In this document: one piece after another, positions 1 to 6,250 of the stretch
How positions within the stretch are numbered: the stretch's first letter is position 1
Layout of the letters: every line of letters begins with the position of its first letter
Source: an uncultured Verrucomicrobiota bacterium
GTDB taxonomy: Bacteria; Verrucomicrobiota; Verrucomicrobiae; Opitutales; Opitutaceae
DNA length: 6,342 nucleotides
Direction of reading: 5' to 3'
NCBI GenBank assembly: GCA_946482165.1
Contig: CAMLQS010000300.1
Location: forward strand, 1-6,342
Program-made: the position numbers and the translations under genes
The notes under the pieces: generated by a model
What the model was told of the DNA's origin: nothing
Database searches by the model: none
Seen by the model: the letters and a program-made list of their open reading frames with translations, nothing else

Positions 1-207
1 CTCGCGATTTTCGCCGGGCTCTGCCTGCACGTCGCGCATCGCTCCTCGCCCACCTTCGACGAACCCGAGCAAATCGGCGTCGGCTACGCGTCCCTCACCC
101 AAGGCGTCCACGGCATCACCACGTTCAATTTCCGCCTCTCCCAAATCCGGGAGGCCACTGCGACAACCGGCCTATCCGCCCGTATGCCCTGCCCTACACC
201 TACATAA
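1..207 (+). pseudogene. Truncated N-terminal fragment of a GT39/ArnT-like membrane glycosyltransferase
   Basis: Frame 1 is open from the window edge to TAA at 205-207 (68 codons, 5' end outside the window). It begins with the end of a hydrophobic helix (LAIFAGLCLHVA) followed by SSPTFDEPEQIGVGYASL and then FNFRLSQ. This matches the pattern known from GT39/PMT/ArnT-like polytopic glycosyltransferases: a first membrane helix, then a periplasmic loop with S-x-TFDE, an aromatic/glycine GY stretch and FRLx. In those proteins the Asp-Glu pair lies in the catalytic loop, and hundreds of residues with many more helices follow. Here the pattern ends at about residue 48 and the frame stops 20 residues later. 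Reading NP in frame 3 from position 144 would resemble the usual continuation for two residues only, so a one-base loss at 141-146 is possible but does not restore the family further on. Best read as a degraded remnant. The family call rests on motif memory, not a search. Confidence 0.55.
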
Positions 208-228
208 TCCGCCAGAAACCGAAGTCGC

Positions 229-361
229 AACCAAGGATTCCATATTATCATGGATAACAGATGCTTGGAACCCAACAGGAACTCACCCGCCGAGTGAGCA
301 AATTCCACGTCTCGTCTATCCCGCATCTGTATTGATCCGTGCCAATCCGTAATCCGTGGTC
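229..361. repeat. Imperfect palindromic (MITE/REP-like) intergenic element
   Basis: The outer arms 229-264 and 323-361 are inverted repeats of each other: in a gapped hand alignment about 28 of 39 columns match. The best blocks are ACCA(A/C)GGATT at the outer ends and ACAGATGC at the inner ends. Inside them TGGAA (266-270) can pair with TTCCA (303-307), and CTCAC (282-286) pairs with GTGAG (294-298) around a 7-base loop. The whole 133 bases can therefore fold into one long interrupted hairpin. It is visibly richer in A+T than the genes around it and lies between two coding fragments. The right arm shares an exact 11-mer, GACCACGGATT, with 6251-6261. No transposase is encoded, and target-site duplications are not obvious. 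It could be a non-autonomous mobile element, a REP-like repeat, or a structured RNA. Confidence 0.6.
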
Positions 362-386
362 GGTTTGAAGTGTGATTTTAGGATAA

Positions 387-485
387 TCAACCGCGCTCGA
401 CGGAGCGCCGGCCGAACTCCGATCGGACGGCGTGATCAAGGGCGCCGAACTGCACGCCGACGAGCAGCTCGACTTCATCAAGTAA
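387..485 (+). pseudogene. Orphan C-terminal coding tail of an unidentified gene
   Basis: An open stretch of 32 codons ends at TAA 483-485 and is bounded upstream by an in-frame TAA at 384-386. It has no usable start codon at its beginning. The composition is protein-like (DGVIKGAELHADEQLDFIK then stop), and third positions are strongly G/C (GAC, GGC, ATC, AAG, GCC, CTG, CAC), as in the intact genes here and unlike the adjacent palindrome. This suggests the 3' end of a former gene whose upstream part was lost at or near the palindromic element. It could be the other end of the fragment at 1-207, but nothing in the sequence proves that. I do not recognise the family. Confidence 0.4.
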
Positions 486-520
486 GCCGAGCTCCCGAAA
501 CGCCGTGCCGGTCCTCGGCT
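485..520. terminator. Possible hairpin at the 3' end of the pilin-like gene (weak)
   Basis: AGCCGAG (485-491) and CTCGGCT (514-520) form a perfect 7-bp stem with a 22-base loop. It sits exactly between the stop of the plus-strand fragment (483-485) and the stop of the minus-strand pilin-like gene (520-522). The position between convergent ends suits a bidirectional terminator. Neither strand has a proper T-tract after the stem, so intrinsic termination is uncertain. Confidence 0.3.
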
Positions 521-1218
521 CAGTTGTTGATACGGGTCCAGCGGTCGCCGTGCGCGAGAATGTCGCTCTGCGTGACTTTCGCGACGTGGCCGTCGCCGAA
601 GGACATGTGCGCCCATCCGTTGTGCCGGTCCTTCGCCGCATCCGCAAACATCGGAGACACATACGTCGTAAGCCCGCCCAAGCCGATCAGCGCGTAGCCG
701 TTTGGCGCCGTCGCCGTCAGGTCGATGTCCACCATCAGCATGAACTGGCTCGGACTGCGCACCCGGCCAAACGGCACCGCGTCCAAGGGAGCCGGAGTGT
801 TGCCGTTCACGTAGGGGCGGTTCAAAAAATAGCTCGGCCCCGAATTCCCGTCCGTCCGCGCCGGGCAGTTGCGCAAAGTGCCTATCGTCGTCGAGGCAGG
901 CAGATAACGGCCATACAGCATGCGTGGGATCACATTCGAAACCGCCACCCAGGTCTGGCCGGTGGTCCCGTCTTCCGCGGTGCCACGAATGATGTAATTT
1001 CCTTTGTTGTCGTTGGCGTAGAGCATCACCGCCTGCGCCCACTGCCGGAGGTTCGACGCGCACTCCGCGTTCCTGGCCGCGCGCCGGACCTTGCCGGCGA
1101 CCGGGATAAGAATCGCCGCCAGGATGCCGATGATCGCGATGACCGTCAGCAATTCGATCAACGTGAACCCGCGACGAGCGACGCCTCGATGAGGGGAGAG
1201 ATGAATGGATGAATTCAT
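520..1218 (-). CDS. Type II secretion/type IV pilin-like protein with prepilin N-terminus and H-X9-DG tail
   Basis: This 232-residue protein has a classic class III (prepilin) signal. A short basic leader ends in RRG17, cleavage is expected before F18, and FTLIELLTVIAIIGILAAIL follows with the conserved Glu at mature position 5 (E22). Residues 18-40 form the hydrophobic helix that anchors the protein in the inner membrane before assembly. A polar helix follows, containing CASNLRQW and a Tyr-Ala-Asn-Asp segment typical of planctomycete/verrucomicrobial pseudopilins. Near the C-terminus H199 is followed by nine residues and D209-G210, the H-X9-DG signature. C53 and C118 might form a disulfide. 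The ATG at 1218 was chosen because it gives a normal 17-residue leader; the frame is open back to 1473 but that part is unlike a pilin leader. No Shine-Dalgarno sequence precedes the start. No secretion ATPase or prepilin peptidase is nearby, so the specific role is unknown; members of this family are very numerous per genome. Confidence 0.9.
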   Translation of the reverse strand: MNSSIHLSPHRGVARRGFTLIELLTVIAIIGILAAILIPVAGKVRRAARNAECASNLRQWAQAVMLYANDNKGNYIIRGTAEDGTTGQTWVAVSNVIPRMLYGRYLPASTTIGTLRNCPARTDGNSGPSYFLNRPYVNGNTPAPLDAVPFGRVRSPSQFMLMVDIDLTATAPNGYALIGLGGLTTYVSPMFADAAKDRHNGWAHMSFGDGHVAKVTQSDILAHGDRWTRINN

Positions 1219-1502
1219 TTTCGTGATTGTATTGCGATAAGCTCCGCACTCCCGAAAGCGCATCAACCGGCCGAGGCCAAAATACGCGGGAGGGATATCA
1301 CGCACGCGTTCCCGTTGGCGAAAACGCCGCCTCGGGCATATCGTGCGGTCTTCGTGTCGGAACGTATGCATGTCTGCAATACACCCGGCCCGCTGTAACA
1401 CGCGGCGGGCCCTTCGGCGGGAGTAAACCAGGCCGGAAAACGGGATCCGCCCCTGCTTCTCCTGCCTTCCCATCCCCGCCGCGGCCCGTCAATTTACCCG
1501 CG
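1219..1502. other. Divergent intergenic region between the pilin-like and Nif3-like genes
   Basis: This 284-base gap separates two divergent starts and must hold promoters for both. I see no convincing -35/-10 pair for either gene. Both flanking reading frames happen to remain open across much of it (to 1473 on the minus strand, from 1227 on the plus strand). The translations there are Arg/Pro-rich and resemble neither family, so they are treated as non-coding. The only clear structure is the hairpin at 1387-1411. Confidence 0.6.
1387..1421. other. GC-rich hairpin with two alternative pairing partners
   Basis: GGCCCGC (1387-1393) and GCGGGCC (1405-1411) make a perfect 7-bp stem with an 11-base loop. 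A second GCGGG at 1417-1421 could compete for CCCGC at 1389-1393. No T-run follows on either strand, so it is not an intrinsic terminator. It may be a leader structure of the Nif3-like transcript or a protein-binding palindrome; chance is possible in DNA this GC-rich. Confidence 0.3.
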
Positions 1503-2258
1503 ATGACGCCTCTTTCCGAAATCGTCGCCTTTTGCGACCAAACCACCCGCAGGATCGCCTGGAAAGACCACCCGAACGCGCTCAACGGCCTGCAGATCGA
1601 GAACGACGGGCGCGTCTCGAAGATCGGTGCCGCGGTCGACGCCGGACGCGTGCCCTTTCAGCGCGCCGCAGCCGCGGGCATCGACTTTCTCATCGTTCAC
1701 CACGGCCTCTACTGGAACGCGCCGCAGCCCCTCGTCGGCGCCCACTACTCGCGTTTCGCCACCGCCATTCGCGCCAATCTCGCCATCTACTCCTGCCACC
1801 TCCCTCTCGACGGCCATCCGGAGCTGGGCAACAACAGCCTGCTCGCCCGCCAGCTCGGCCTCGCCCCCGACCAAACTTTCCTCACTCCCCCGGGTGGCGA
1901 GCCCGTCGCCTGGACCGCGCCCTACGGCGGAACCCGCGCCGAGCTCCGCGCCGCGCTGGGCCGCCACTATCCGCGTATCGTGACCGTCGAGCACGGATCG
2001 GAACGCCCGCGACGCATCGCCTTTTGCAGCGGCAGCGGCAACAGCGCCATCGTCGAGCTGCCGGCGCTGGGGGTCGATACGCTCGTCACCGGCGAACTTC
2101 GCGAGGAGTGGTATAACTTCGCCGAAGAGCACGGCCTCAACCTGTATTGCTGTGGACACTACGCAACGGAGGTCCACGGCGTGCGGGCTTTGGCCGGACT
2201 CGTCTCGCGGCGCTTCGGCCTGCCTTGGGAGTTCGTCGCCACCGACAACCCCTTCTGA
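1503..2258 (+). CDS. Nif3/YbgI-type dinuclear metal centre protein
   Basis: The 251-residue product is a full-length member of the short bacterial Nif3-like family (DUF34/NIF3, about 250 residues; E. coli YbgI). Family members form hexameric toroids with a two-metal site per subunit; the biochemical role is still unclear, although they have been described as GTP cyclohydrolase I type 2 homologues. The metal-ligand pattern is complete: H66-H67 in IVHHG, H99 and D103 in CHLPLDGH, and H219...E223 in GHYATEVHG. An early NGLQIEN segment also fits the family. There is no internal insertion of the kind found in the longer (about 370-residue) Nif3 proteins. ATG 1503 begins the family-like N-terminus (TPLSEIVAFCD); the frame extends upstream to 1227 but that part does not resemble the family. 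No Shine-Dalgarno sequence is visible. The protein is probably cytoplasmic. It is followed after 97 bases by the coiled-coil gene on the same strand. Confidence 0.93.
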   Translation: MTPLSEIVAFCDQTTRRIAWKDHPNALNGLQIENDGRVSKIGAAVDAGRVPFQRAAAAGIDFLIVHHGLYWNAPQPLVGAHYSRFATAIRANLAIYSCHLPLDGHPELGNNSLLARQLGLAPDQTFLTPPGGEPVAWTAPYGGTRAELRAALGRHYPRIVTVEHGSERPRRIAFCSGSGNSAIVELPALGVDTLVTGELREEWYNFAEEHGLNLYCCGHYATEVHGVRALAGLVSRRFGLPWEFVATDNPF

Positions 2259-2292
2259 ACCGCCTCCCCGGATCTTGCCGCAAGGCCCAAGT

Positions 2293-2298
2293 TTGACA
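2293..2298 (+). promoter_or_regulatory. Candidate -35 box upstream of the coiled-coil gene
   Basis: A perfect TTGACA occurs 57 bases before the ATG at 2356, in the 97-base gap after the Nif3-like gene. No good -10 hexamer lies 16-18 bases downstream (the 17-base spacing gives CCGTCT). It is therefore only a candidate -35 element; if real, the downstream gene would have its own promoter as well as possible read-through from the Nif3-like gene. Confidence 0.3.
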
Positions 2299-2355
2299 TT
2301 CCGGCAACGGAACCTCCGTCTCAAGTCAGGTCTCACTAAACTTTTCCTTCGAACC

Positions 2356-3066
2356 ATGAAACGCGGCATCACGATCACCCTCATCCTCATCCTCCTGCTT
2401 TTGGGAGGCGCCTGGATCTGGCGCGGCTACACCAAGCGCCAGTCCGAGACCGACGTCGCTCGCGCGGCGGCCACGCAAGGCTCCGATGCCGACCGTCTTG
2501 CGGCGGAAAAGAAAGCGGCCGACCAAGCCGCCGAAGCCGCCCGCCTCGCCGAGGAGCAGGCCCGCCTGGCCACCGCCGAGCGCGAAGCCGCGGAGCGCCG
2601 CCGAGTCGAGGAGGAGCAAAAGGCCGCCGCCGAGCGCCTCGCCGCCGAGGAAGCCTCACGCAAGGCCGCCGCGGAACGCGAGGCCGCCCTTGCCGCCCAG
2701 CGTATCGCCGCGGACGCCGAGGCGAAACGCCTCGCCGAACAACGCGCCCTCGAGGCCGCCGAGGCGGAGAAGGCCCGCCTCGCCGCCTTGGAAAAGCTGC
2801 GCGCCCAGGAAATCGCCGCCAAGGAAGCGGCCGACCGCGAGGCCGCCCGCCTCGCCGCCTTGGAGTCTCAAAAGGCCCGCGAAGCCGCGCTGCAAAAGGA
2901 AATCTCCTCCCTCCGCGCCGAGTTGCTCAACCGCATCATCTACTCGACCGACTTCAAACGTCGCCCGCATTACAACCAGACGCTCGACCTGACCAACGCC
3001 CAGATCGAGGCGCGTATCAAGGCTCTCAACGCCCAGCTCGAAAGCGCGGGAACCGCCGCCCCCTGA
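2356..3066 (+). CDS. Membrane-anchored Ala/Glu/Lys/Arg-rich coiled-coil protein (TolA-like in style), function unknown
   Basis: This 236-residue protein has three parts. Residues 1-3 are basic and 4-22 form one hydrophobic segment (ITITLILILLLLGGAWIW), a likely signal anchor. Residues 31-182 are almost entirely Ala, Glu, Lys, Arg, Leu and Asp, predicting a long helix or coiled coil; ARLAALE recurs at 140-146 and 164-170. Residues 184-230 have normal complexity (a Ser-Leu-Arg start, then IIYSTDFKRRPHYNQTLDL and an amphipathic end) and may be a small conserved domain. Architecturally it resembles TolA or other envelope-spanning rods, but no TolA C-terminal domain or Tol/Pal genes are seen, so no name is given. 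ATG 2356 is chosen because it directly precedes the anchor; the frame is open upstream only by overlap with the Nif3-like gene. No Shine-Dalgarno sequence is present; upstream is pyrimidine-rich TTTTCCTTC. The gene ends 24 bases before a strong terminator. Confidence 0.85.
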   Translation: MKRGITITLILILLLLGGAWIWRGYTKRQSETDVARAAATQGSDADRLAAEKKAADQAAEAARLAEEQARLATAEREAAERRRVEEEQKAAAERLAAEEASRKAAAEREAALAAQRIAADAEAKRLAEQRALEAAEAEKARLAALEKLRAQEIAAKEAADREAARLAALESQKAREAALQKEISSLRAELLNRIIYSTDFKRRPHYNQTLDLTNAQIEARIKALNAQLESAGTAAP

Positions 3067-3090
3067 ACGGATCTCGTTCATTCAAATTCC

Positions 3091-3127
3091 AACCGCCGCG
3101 CCGCGAGGCCCGGCGGTTTTTCTTTTT
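3091..3127 (+). terminator. Rho-independent terminator of the coiled-coil gene
   Basis: AACCGCCG (3091-3098) pairs perfectly with CGGCGGTT (3111-3118) around a 12-base GC-rich loop, and the plus strand runs on as TTTTTCTTTTT (3117-3127). It lies 24 bases after the stop codon. The minus strand lacks a T-run after the stem, so it should act mainly on plus-strand transcripts. Confidence 0.85.
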
Positions 3128-3232
3128 CGGAGTCACCCAAACAAGCGCTCCGGGCTTTCGCCACGATCAAGCGCCGAAGCCGTCTCTCCTCGTGGCGGGA
3201 CGGCGGAGCCGTTTCGCGTCCGGCAAAGCGGC

Positions 3233-5137
3233 CTATATCTCGTAATCCGAAATCTGCTCGGTCGCGGGGCTCGCCGACGCCCCTCCTCCCTGCGCATCGA
3301 GGTGATGGCGATCATAGAATATTCGCACGTCCGCTTTCGCGGTCGCTCCATCCGCGGCGAGAAGTCGCTTCGCGCGTTGAAGCGCCCGCTTGGTGCTCAT
3401 CGTCAGATTCGCCTCGGCGGGGAAAATGTTTTCGGGGCCGAGAACGGCCCAGGCGCCGCTGCGCCGAAGCACGCGTTCCACGTCCGGATTGATCCCGCTG
3501 ATCAAGAGGTGGCGCCCGTTCTTGGTCAGCGCCTCATGGAGCTGCAGCAACGACATCACGGACGTGGCGTCGAGATGCCGCGCGTTCTTCATGCGCAGGA
3601 TGACGACACGGATGTTCTCCGCCTCGGCGCGCAGGCGAACCTCCTCCTGAAACAGGTCCGCCGCGCCAAAGAACAACTCCCCCTCCACATGCACGATCGA
3701 GATGGTGGACTCGCCTCGCGCGGCGACGTCGTCGAGCTGGGCCAGCTGGCCCTGGTCGTTGAAGCCGTATTCGACCAGCGAGGGCGCGCTCGCCTTCTTG
3801 AGGAAAAGCGCGAGCGAGAGGCCGAGGCCGATGTAGATCGCGGAATCGAGCTTGAAGAGAAAGGCCGAACCCATCGTCACCGTGAGCACGATGGCGTCGG
3901 AACGCGTGGCGTTCCAAGCGATGCGCAGCTGCTCGCGGTTGATCATCTTCAGGCCGATGCGAATCAGGTGCGCCGCCAGCGCGGGGATGGGCAGGTAGTT
4001 GATCAGCGGAGCGACGAAAAACAGCGCCCCGAGGACGATCAAGCTGCCTGAGATCGCCGCCACCTGCGTGCGCGCGCCGCTCTGATAGTTGCTGGCGGAG
4101 CGGGCGAAAGATGCCGAGCCCGGCATCGCCCCGAAGACGCTGCACCCGAGATTGGCCACGCCCATCGCCATGAGTTCCTGGTTCGCGTTGAACGTCTGTC
4201 CGGACCGGGCGGCGAGGGTCTTGCCGATCGAAATCGCCTCCAGCATGCCCAGGATCGCTATCGCCAACGCCGTGCCGAGAAGCGCGGGCACCGCGGCCAC
4301 GCTCGCGTCGCCAAGCGGCATGCCGATAAACGAGGGCAGCGAGCCGGCCAGCTCTCCTTCGCCCGCGATCGTTTTCACGCCCAACCCGGCAAGGCCCACC
4401 CAGCGGGTAAAGAGAGATATCAGCACCAAGCCCAGCAGCTCCGCCGGCACCCAGCGCGCGAGACGCTCAAGCACATGGAACAGCAGGAGCGTGACGACAC
4501 CGATCGCGAGCGAGTATCCGTTTATCTCCAGCGCCACGATGTGCTGGATCGTCCCCTCCAGCGAACGGAGGAGATTGCCGCGAGTCGCCTCCGCCCCGAC
4601 CAAGTGGGGCAGCTGGCTGGCCGCGAGCAAAATCCCGATCGCGGTTCCGTAGCCGATGACCACCGAGCGAGAGACGAACTGGGTGAGTTTTCCGAGCTTG
4701 GCGAAACCGGCGCCGAGCTGGAAAAGGCCGATGAGAAAGGCCATCACGAGCGCCAGCTCGGGACTGCTCAGGCCCAAGGCGGGCAGCGTCGCGACCGCGC
4801 TCGCGGTGAGCAGGCTGATCGAATTGGTCGGACCGAAAACGAGGTGGTGCGAGGTGCTGAAAATGGCCGCCAGAAAGCCGCCGACGACCACCGACATGAT
4901 GACCATCTCCGGCGGCAGACCGGCGATGAGCGCGAAGCCTATCGCCTGCGGGATCGAGACGAGCGCCACGGTCGCACCGGCCATGAGATCGGCCCGAAGC
5001 TTCTGCTTCGAATAACGCCGCACCTCGCGAACCACGGGCGGAATCGGGTCCAAACGCAGGTAGTCGACGGCGTCATACAGGACGTCGCCGGCTTGGTTAA
5101 GGACGCGCGTGGCGTGGTCGGTGGGCGAAGTGGCCAA
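3233..5137 (-). CDS. SulP-family inorganic anion transporter with C-terminal STAS domain
   Basis: The 634-residue product is an inner-membrane SulP (SLC26-like) permease. Family members move sulfate, bicarbonate, chloride, molybdate or C4-dicarboxylates; the substrate cannot be read from sequence. The transmembrane domain spans about residues 50-450 with roughly 10-12 hydrophobic segments. It begins with the family core DLMAGATVALVSIPQAIGFA (50-69), then AGLPP (72-76) and HHLVFGPTNSISLL (97-110). The later conserved block is E300-AISIGK306, N319-Q320-E321 and GSASFARSASN (340-350). The STAS domain covers about 478-590; its LDATS (522-526) matches the loop that is phosphorylated in SpoIIAA-type STAS proteins, with Thr525 at the Ser position. 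A 44-residue tail is low in complexity. The only canonical start in the open frame is TTG 5137, since an in-frame TAA lies 13 codons upstream (ATC and ACG lie between) and the next ATG would be inside the first helix. parB lies upstream on the same strand, 107 bases away; there is no obvious functional link. Confidence 0.92.
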   Translation of the reverse strand: MATSPTDHATRVLNQAGDVLYDAVDYLRLDPIPPVVREVRRYSKQKLRADLMAGATVALVSIPQAIGFALIAGLPPEMVIMSVVVGGFLAAIFSTSHHLVFGPTNSISLLTASAVATLPALGLSSPELALVMAFLIGLFQLGAGFAKLGKLTQFVSRSVVIGYGTAIGILLAASQLPHLVGAEATRGNLLRSLEGTIQHIVALEINGYSLAIGVVTLLLFHVLERLARWVPAELLGLVLISLFTRWVGLAGLGVKTIAGEGELAGSLPSFIGMPLGDASVAAVPALLGTALAIAILGMLEAISIGKTLAARSGQTFNANQELMAMGVANLGCSVFGAMPGSASFARSASNYQSGARTQVAAISGSLIVLGALFFVAPLINYLPIPALAAHLIRIGLKMINREQLRIAWNATRSDAIVLTVTMGSAFLFKLDSAIYIGLGLSLALFLKKASAPSLVEYGFNDQGQLAQLDDVAARGESTISIVHVEGELFFGAADLFQEEVRLRAEAENIRVVILRMKNARHLDATSVMSLLQLHEALTKNGRHLLISGINPDVERVLRRSGAWAVLGPENIFPAEANLTMSTKRALQRAKRLLAADGATAKADVRIFYDRHHLDAQGGGASASPATEQISDYEI

Positions 5138-5244
5138 TGCGGGGGACGCGGTCGGAGGGGGCGCGGCCGTGATGGATTAAAACGAGCGAGGAGGTTAACC
5201 CGAACTAGTGTGGTGCGATCAGGCTAACCGGGTTCTCGCCGAGC
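5138..5244 (-). other. parB-SulP intergenic gap with inverted repeat
   Basis: In this 107-base gap, GAG plus AACCCG (5191-5193 and 5197-5202) are complementary to CGGGTTCTC (5229-5237), leaving a 26-base loop and a 3-base bulge. It could be a weak parB terminator or an operator for the transporter gene. On the minus strand a short TTTT follows about ten bases after the second arm, too far for a standard intrinsic terminator. I see no convincing promoter. Confidence 0.3.
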
Positions 5245-6231
5245 TCAAAGCTCGACGCCGAGTTTTTCGAGAATGCGCTGAAGGTCGTCATTGCCCGCAT
5301 AGGGGATGACGATCTGCCCCTTCTTGCCCGCGTGTTTCACCGCGACACGAGCCCCGAGATGCGAAGTGAGCCGCTTCTCGATGCTTGCGATCGCCGCGGC
5401 GTCGGCGGGGTTGATCGGCTTGGCGGAGCCCCTGCCGGCTTCGGCTCCGGGCGCGGGTGCGACGGCCGAGAGTTTTTTCGCCTGCACAAGCGCCTCGGTG
5501 GCGCGCACGCTCAGACCGTCCTCGATCACCCGGCGCGCGAGCAGGGCGCGCTGCGGAGCGTCCTCGACGCCGAGCAGCACCTTGGCATGGCCGACCGAAA
5601 GCAGGCCCTTCGCGAGGTAACCCTGAAGTTCGCCATCGAGCGACAGGAGGCGCAGGGTGTTGGCGACGGAGGCGCGAGGCTTGCCGACACGCTCGGCGGC
5701 GGCTTCCTGCGTGAGGTCGAAATCGCGGATCAAGCTCGCGTAGCCATACGCCTCTTCGAGCGGGTTAAGGCCCTCGCGCTGGAGATTTTCGATGAGACCA
5801 AGCGTGGCGGAAGAGGCGTCGCCCGCGCTGACCAAGCGAGCCGGGATCGTCTTGATTTTAAGAAGCTGGAAGGCGCGCCAGCGGCGCTCTCCGGCGATGA
5901 GCTGGTATTTGCCGTCCGCGAGACGACGCACCACGATCGGCTGCAACAGGCCTTCGGCGCGAATGCTGTCGGCGAGTTCCTGAAGATGCTCGGCGGCGAT
6001 CTCCTTGCGCGCCTGATAGGGACTAGGAACCACCGAGGTCACGGAAACCTCGATGAACCCGCTGGGCGCCTGGCCTTGAGAGGCCGGGGCGGGTGAAGGC
6101 GCGGGCGATGCGGACGCGGCCGGCGCCGAAGCGGAGGCGGCTGGGGCCGGCGGAGGGGTGGCGGACTTGGGAGCCGCGGCGGCGATGAGTCCGCCGAGAC
6201 CGCGACCGAGACGGGATTTGGAAGTGGCCAT
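5245..6231 (-). CDS. parB: Chromosome partitioning protein ParB (CTP-dependent DNA clamp)
   Basis: The 328-residue protein is a full-length chromosomal ParB/Spo0J. It loads at parS sites, binds CTP, slides on DNA and works with the ATPase ParA in origin segregation. The N-terminus SRLGRGLGGLI (6-16) is the conserved peptide that stimulates ParA. Residues 20-57 are an Ala/Pro/Ser-rich linker, longer than in many ParBs. The N-terminal CTP-binding domain (about 58-160) shows PYQARK (71-76), LADSIRAEGLLQPIVVR (86-102), the C-motif GERRWRA (114-120) and ENLQREGLNPLEEA (148-161). A helix-turn-helix for parS recognition covers about 173-196 (LTQEAAAERVG...ASVANTLRLL). After a second low-complexity linker (252-272), the dimerisation domain (276-328) ends in LQRILEKLGVEL. 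ATG 6231 is fixed by the conserved N-terminal peptide. No Shine-Dalgarno sequence precedes it. No parA is visible in the 111 bases upstream. Confidence 0.96.
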   Translation of the reverse strand: MATSKSRLGRGLGGLIAAAAPKSATPPPAPAASASAPAASASPAPSPAPASQGQAPSGFIEVSVTSVVPSPYQARKEIAAEHLQELADSIRAEGLLQPIVVRRLADGKYQLIAGERRWRAFQLLKIKTIPARLVSAGDASSATLGLIENLQREGLNPLEEAYGYASLIRDFDLTQEAAAERVGKPRASVANTLRLLSLDGELQGYLAKGLLSVGHAKVLLGVEDAPQRALLARRVIEDGLSVRATEALVQAKKLSAVAPAPGAEAGRGSAKPINPADAAAIASIEKRLTSHLGARVAVKHAGKKGQIVIPYAGNDDLQRILEKLGVEL

Positions 6232-6250
6232 TTAAATCAAAGGGGAAATT

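Noticed and set aside
505..1212. 235-codon plus-strand open frame opposite the pilin-like gene
   Set aside because: Arg/His-rich translation with no family resemblance; it is the antisense shadow of a clear prepilin-type gene in high-GC DNA.
2274..2284. Small CTTG-CCG-CAAG hairpin after the Nif3-like stop codon
   Set aside because: Only four base pairs and no following T-run; likely chance.
1494..2390. 298-codon minus-strand open frame opposite the Nif3-like gene
   Set aside because: Gly/Val/Arg-rich antisense shadow; the plus-strand frame has all metal ligands.
2427..2822. Highly repetitive Ala/Ser/Arg minus-strand frame opposite the coiled-coil gene
   Set aside because: A complement of GCC/GAG/GCG-rich codons produces this composition; no real protein features.
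3200..3212. ACGGC-GGA-GCCGT hairpin downstream of the SulP stop codon
   Set aside because: A short 5-bp stem with no T-tract on the minus strand; not convincing as the transporter's terminator.
4475..5227. 250-codon plus-strand open frame opposite the SulP gene
   Set aside because: Charged, low-complexity translation antisense to a strongly conserved transporter; explained by GC-rich third positions.
5333..5348. TGTTTCAC, which matches one half of the ParB binding site parS
   Set aside because: The second half does not continue as GTGAAACA, so the 16-base palindrome is absent; this is ordinary parB coding sequence.
5332..6096. 254-codon plus-strand open frame opposite parB
   Set aside because: Antisense to a complete ParB with all motifs; no independent domain or start signal.
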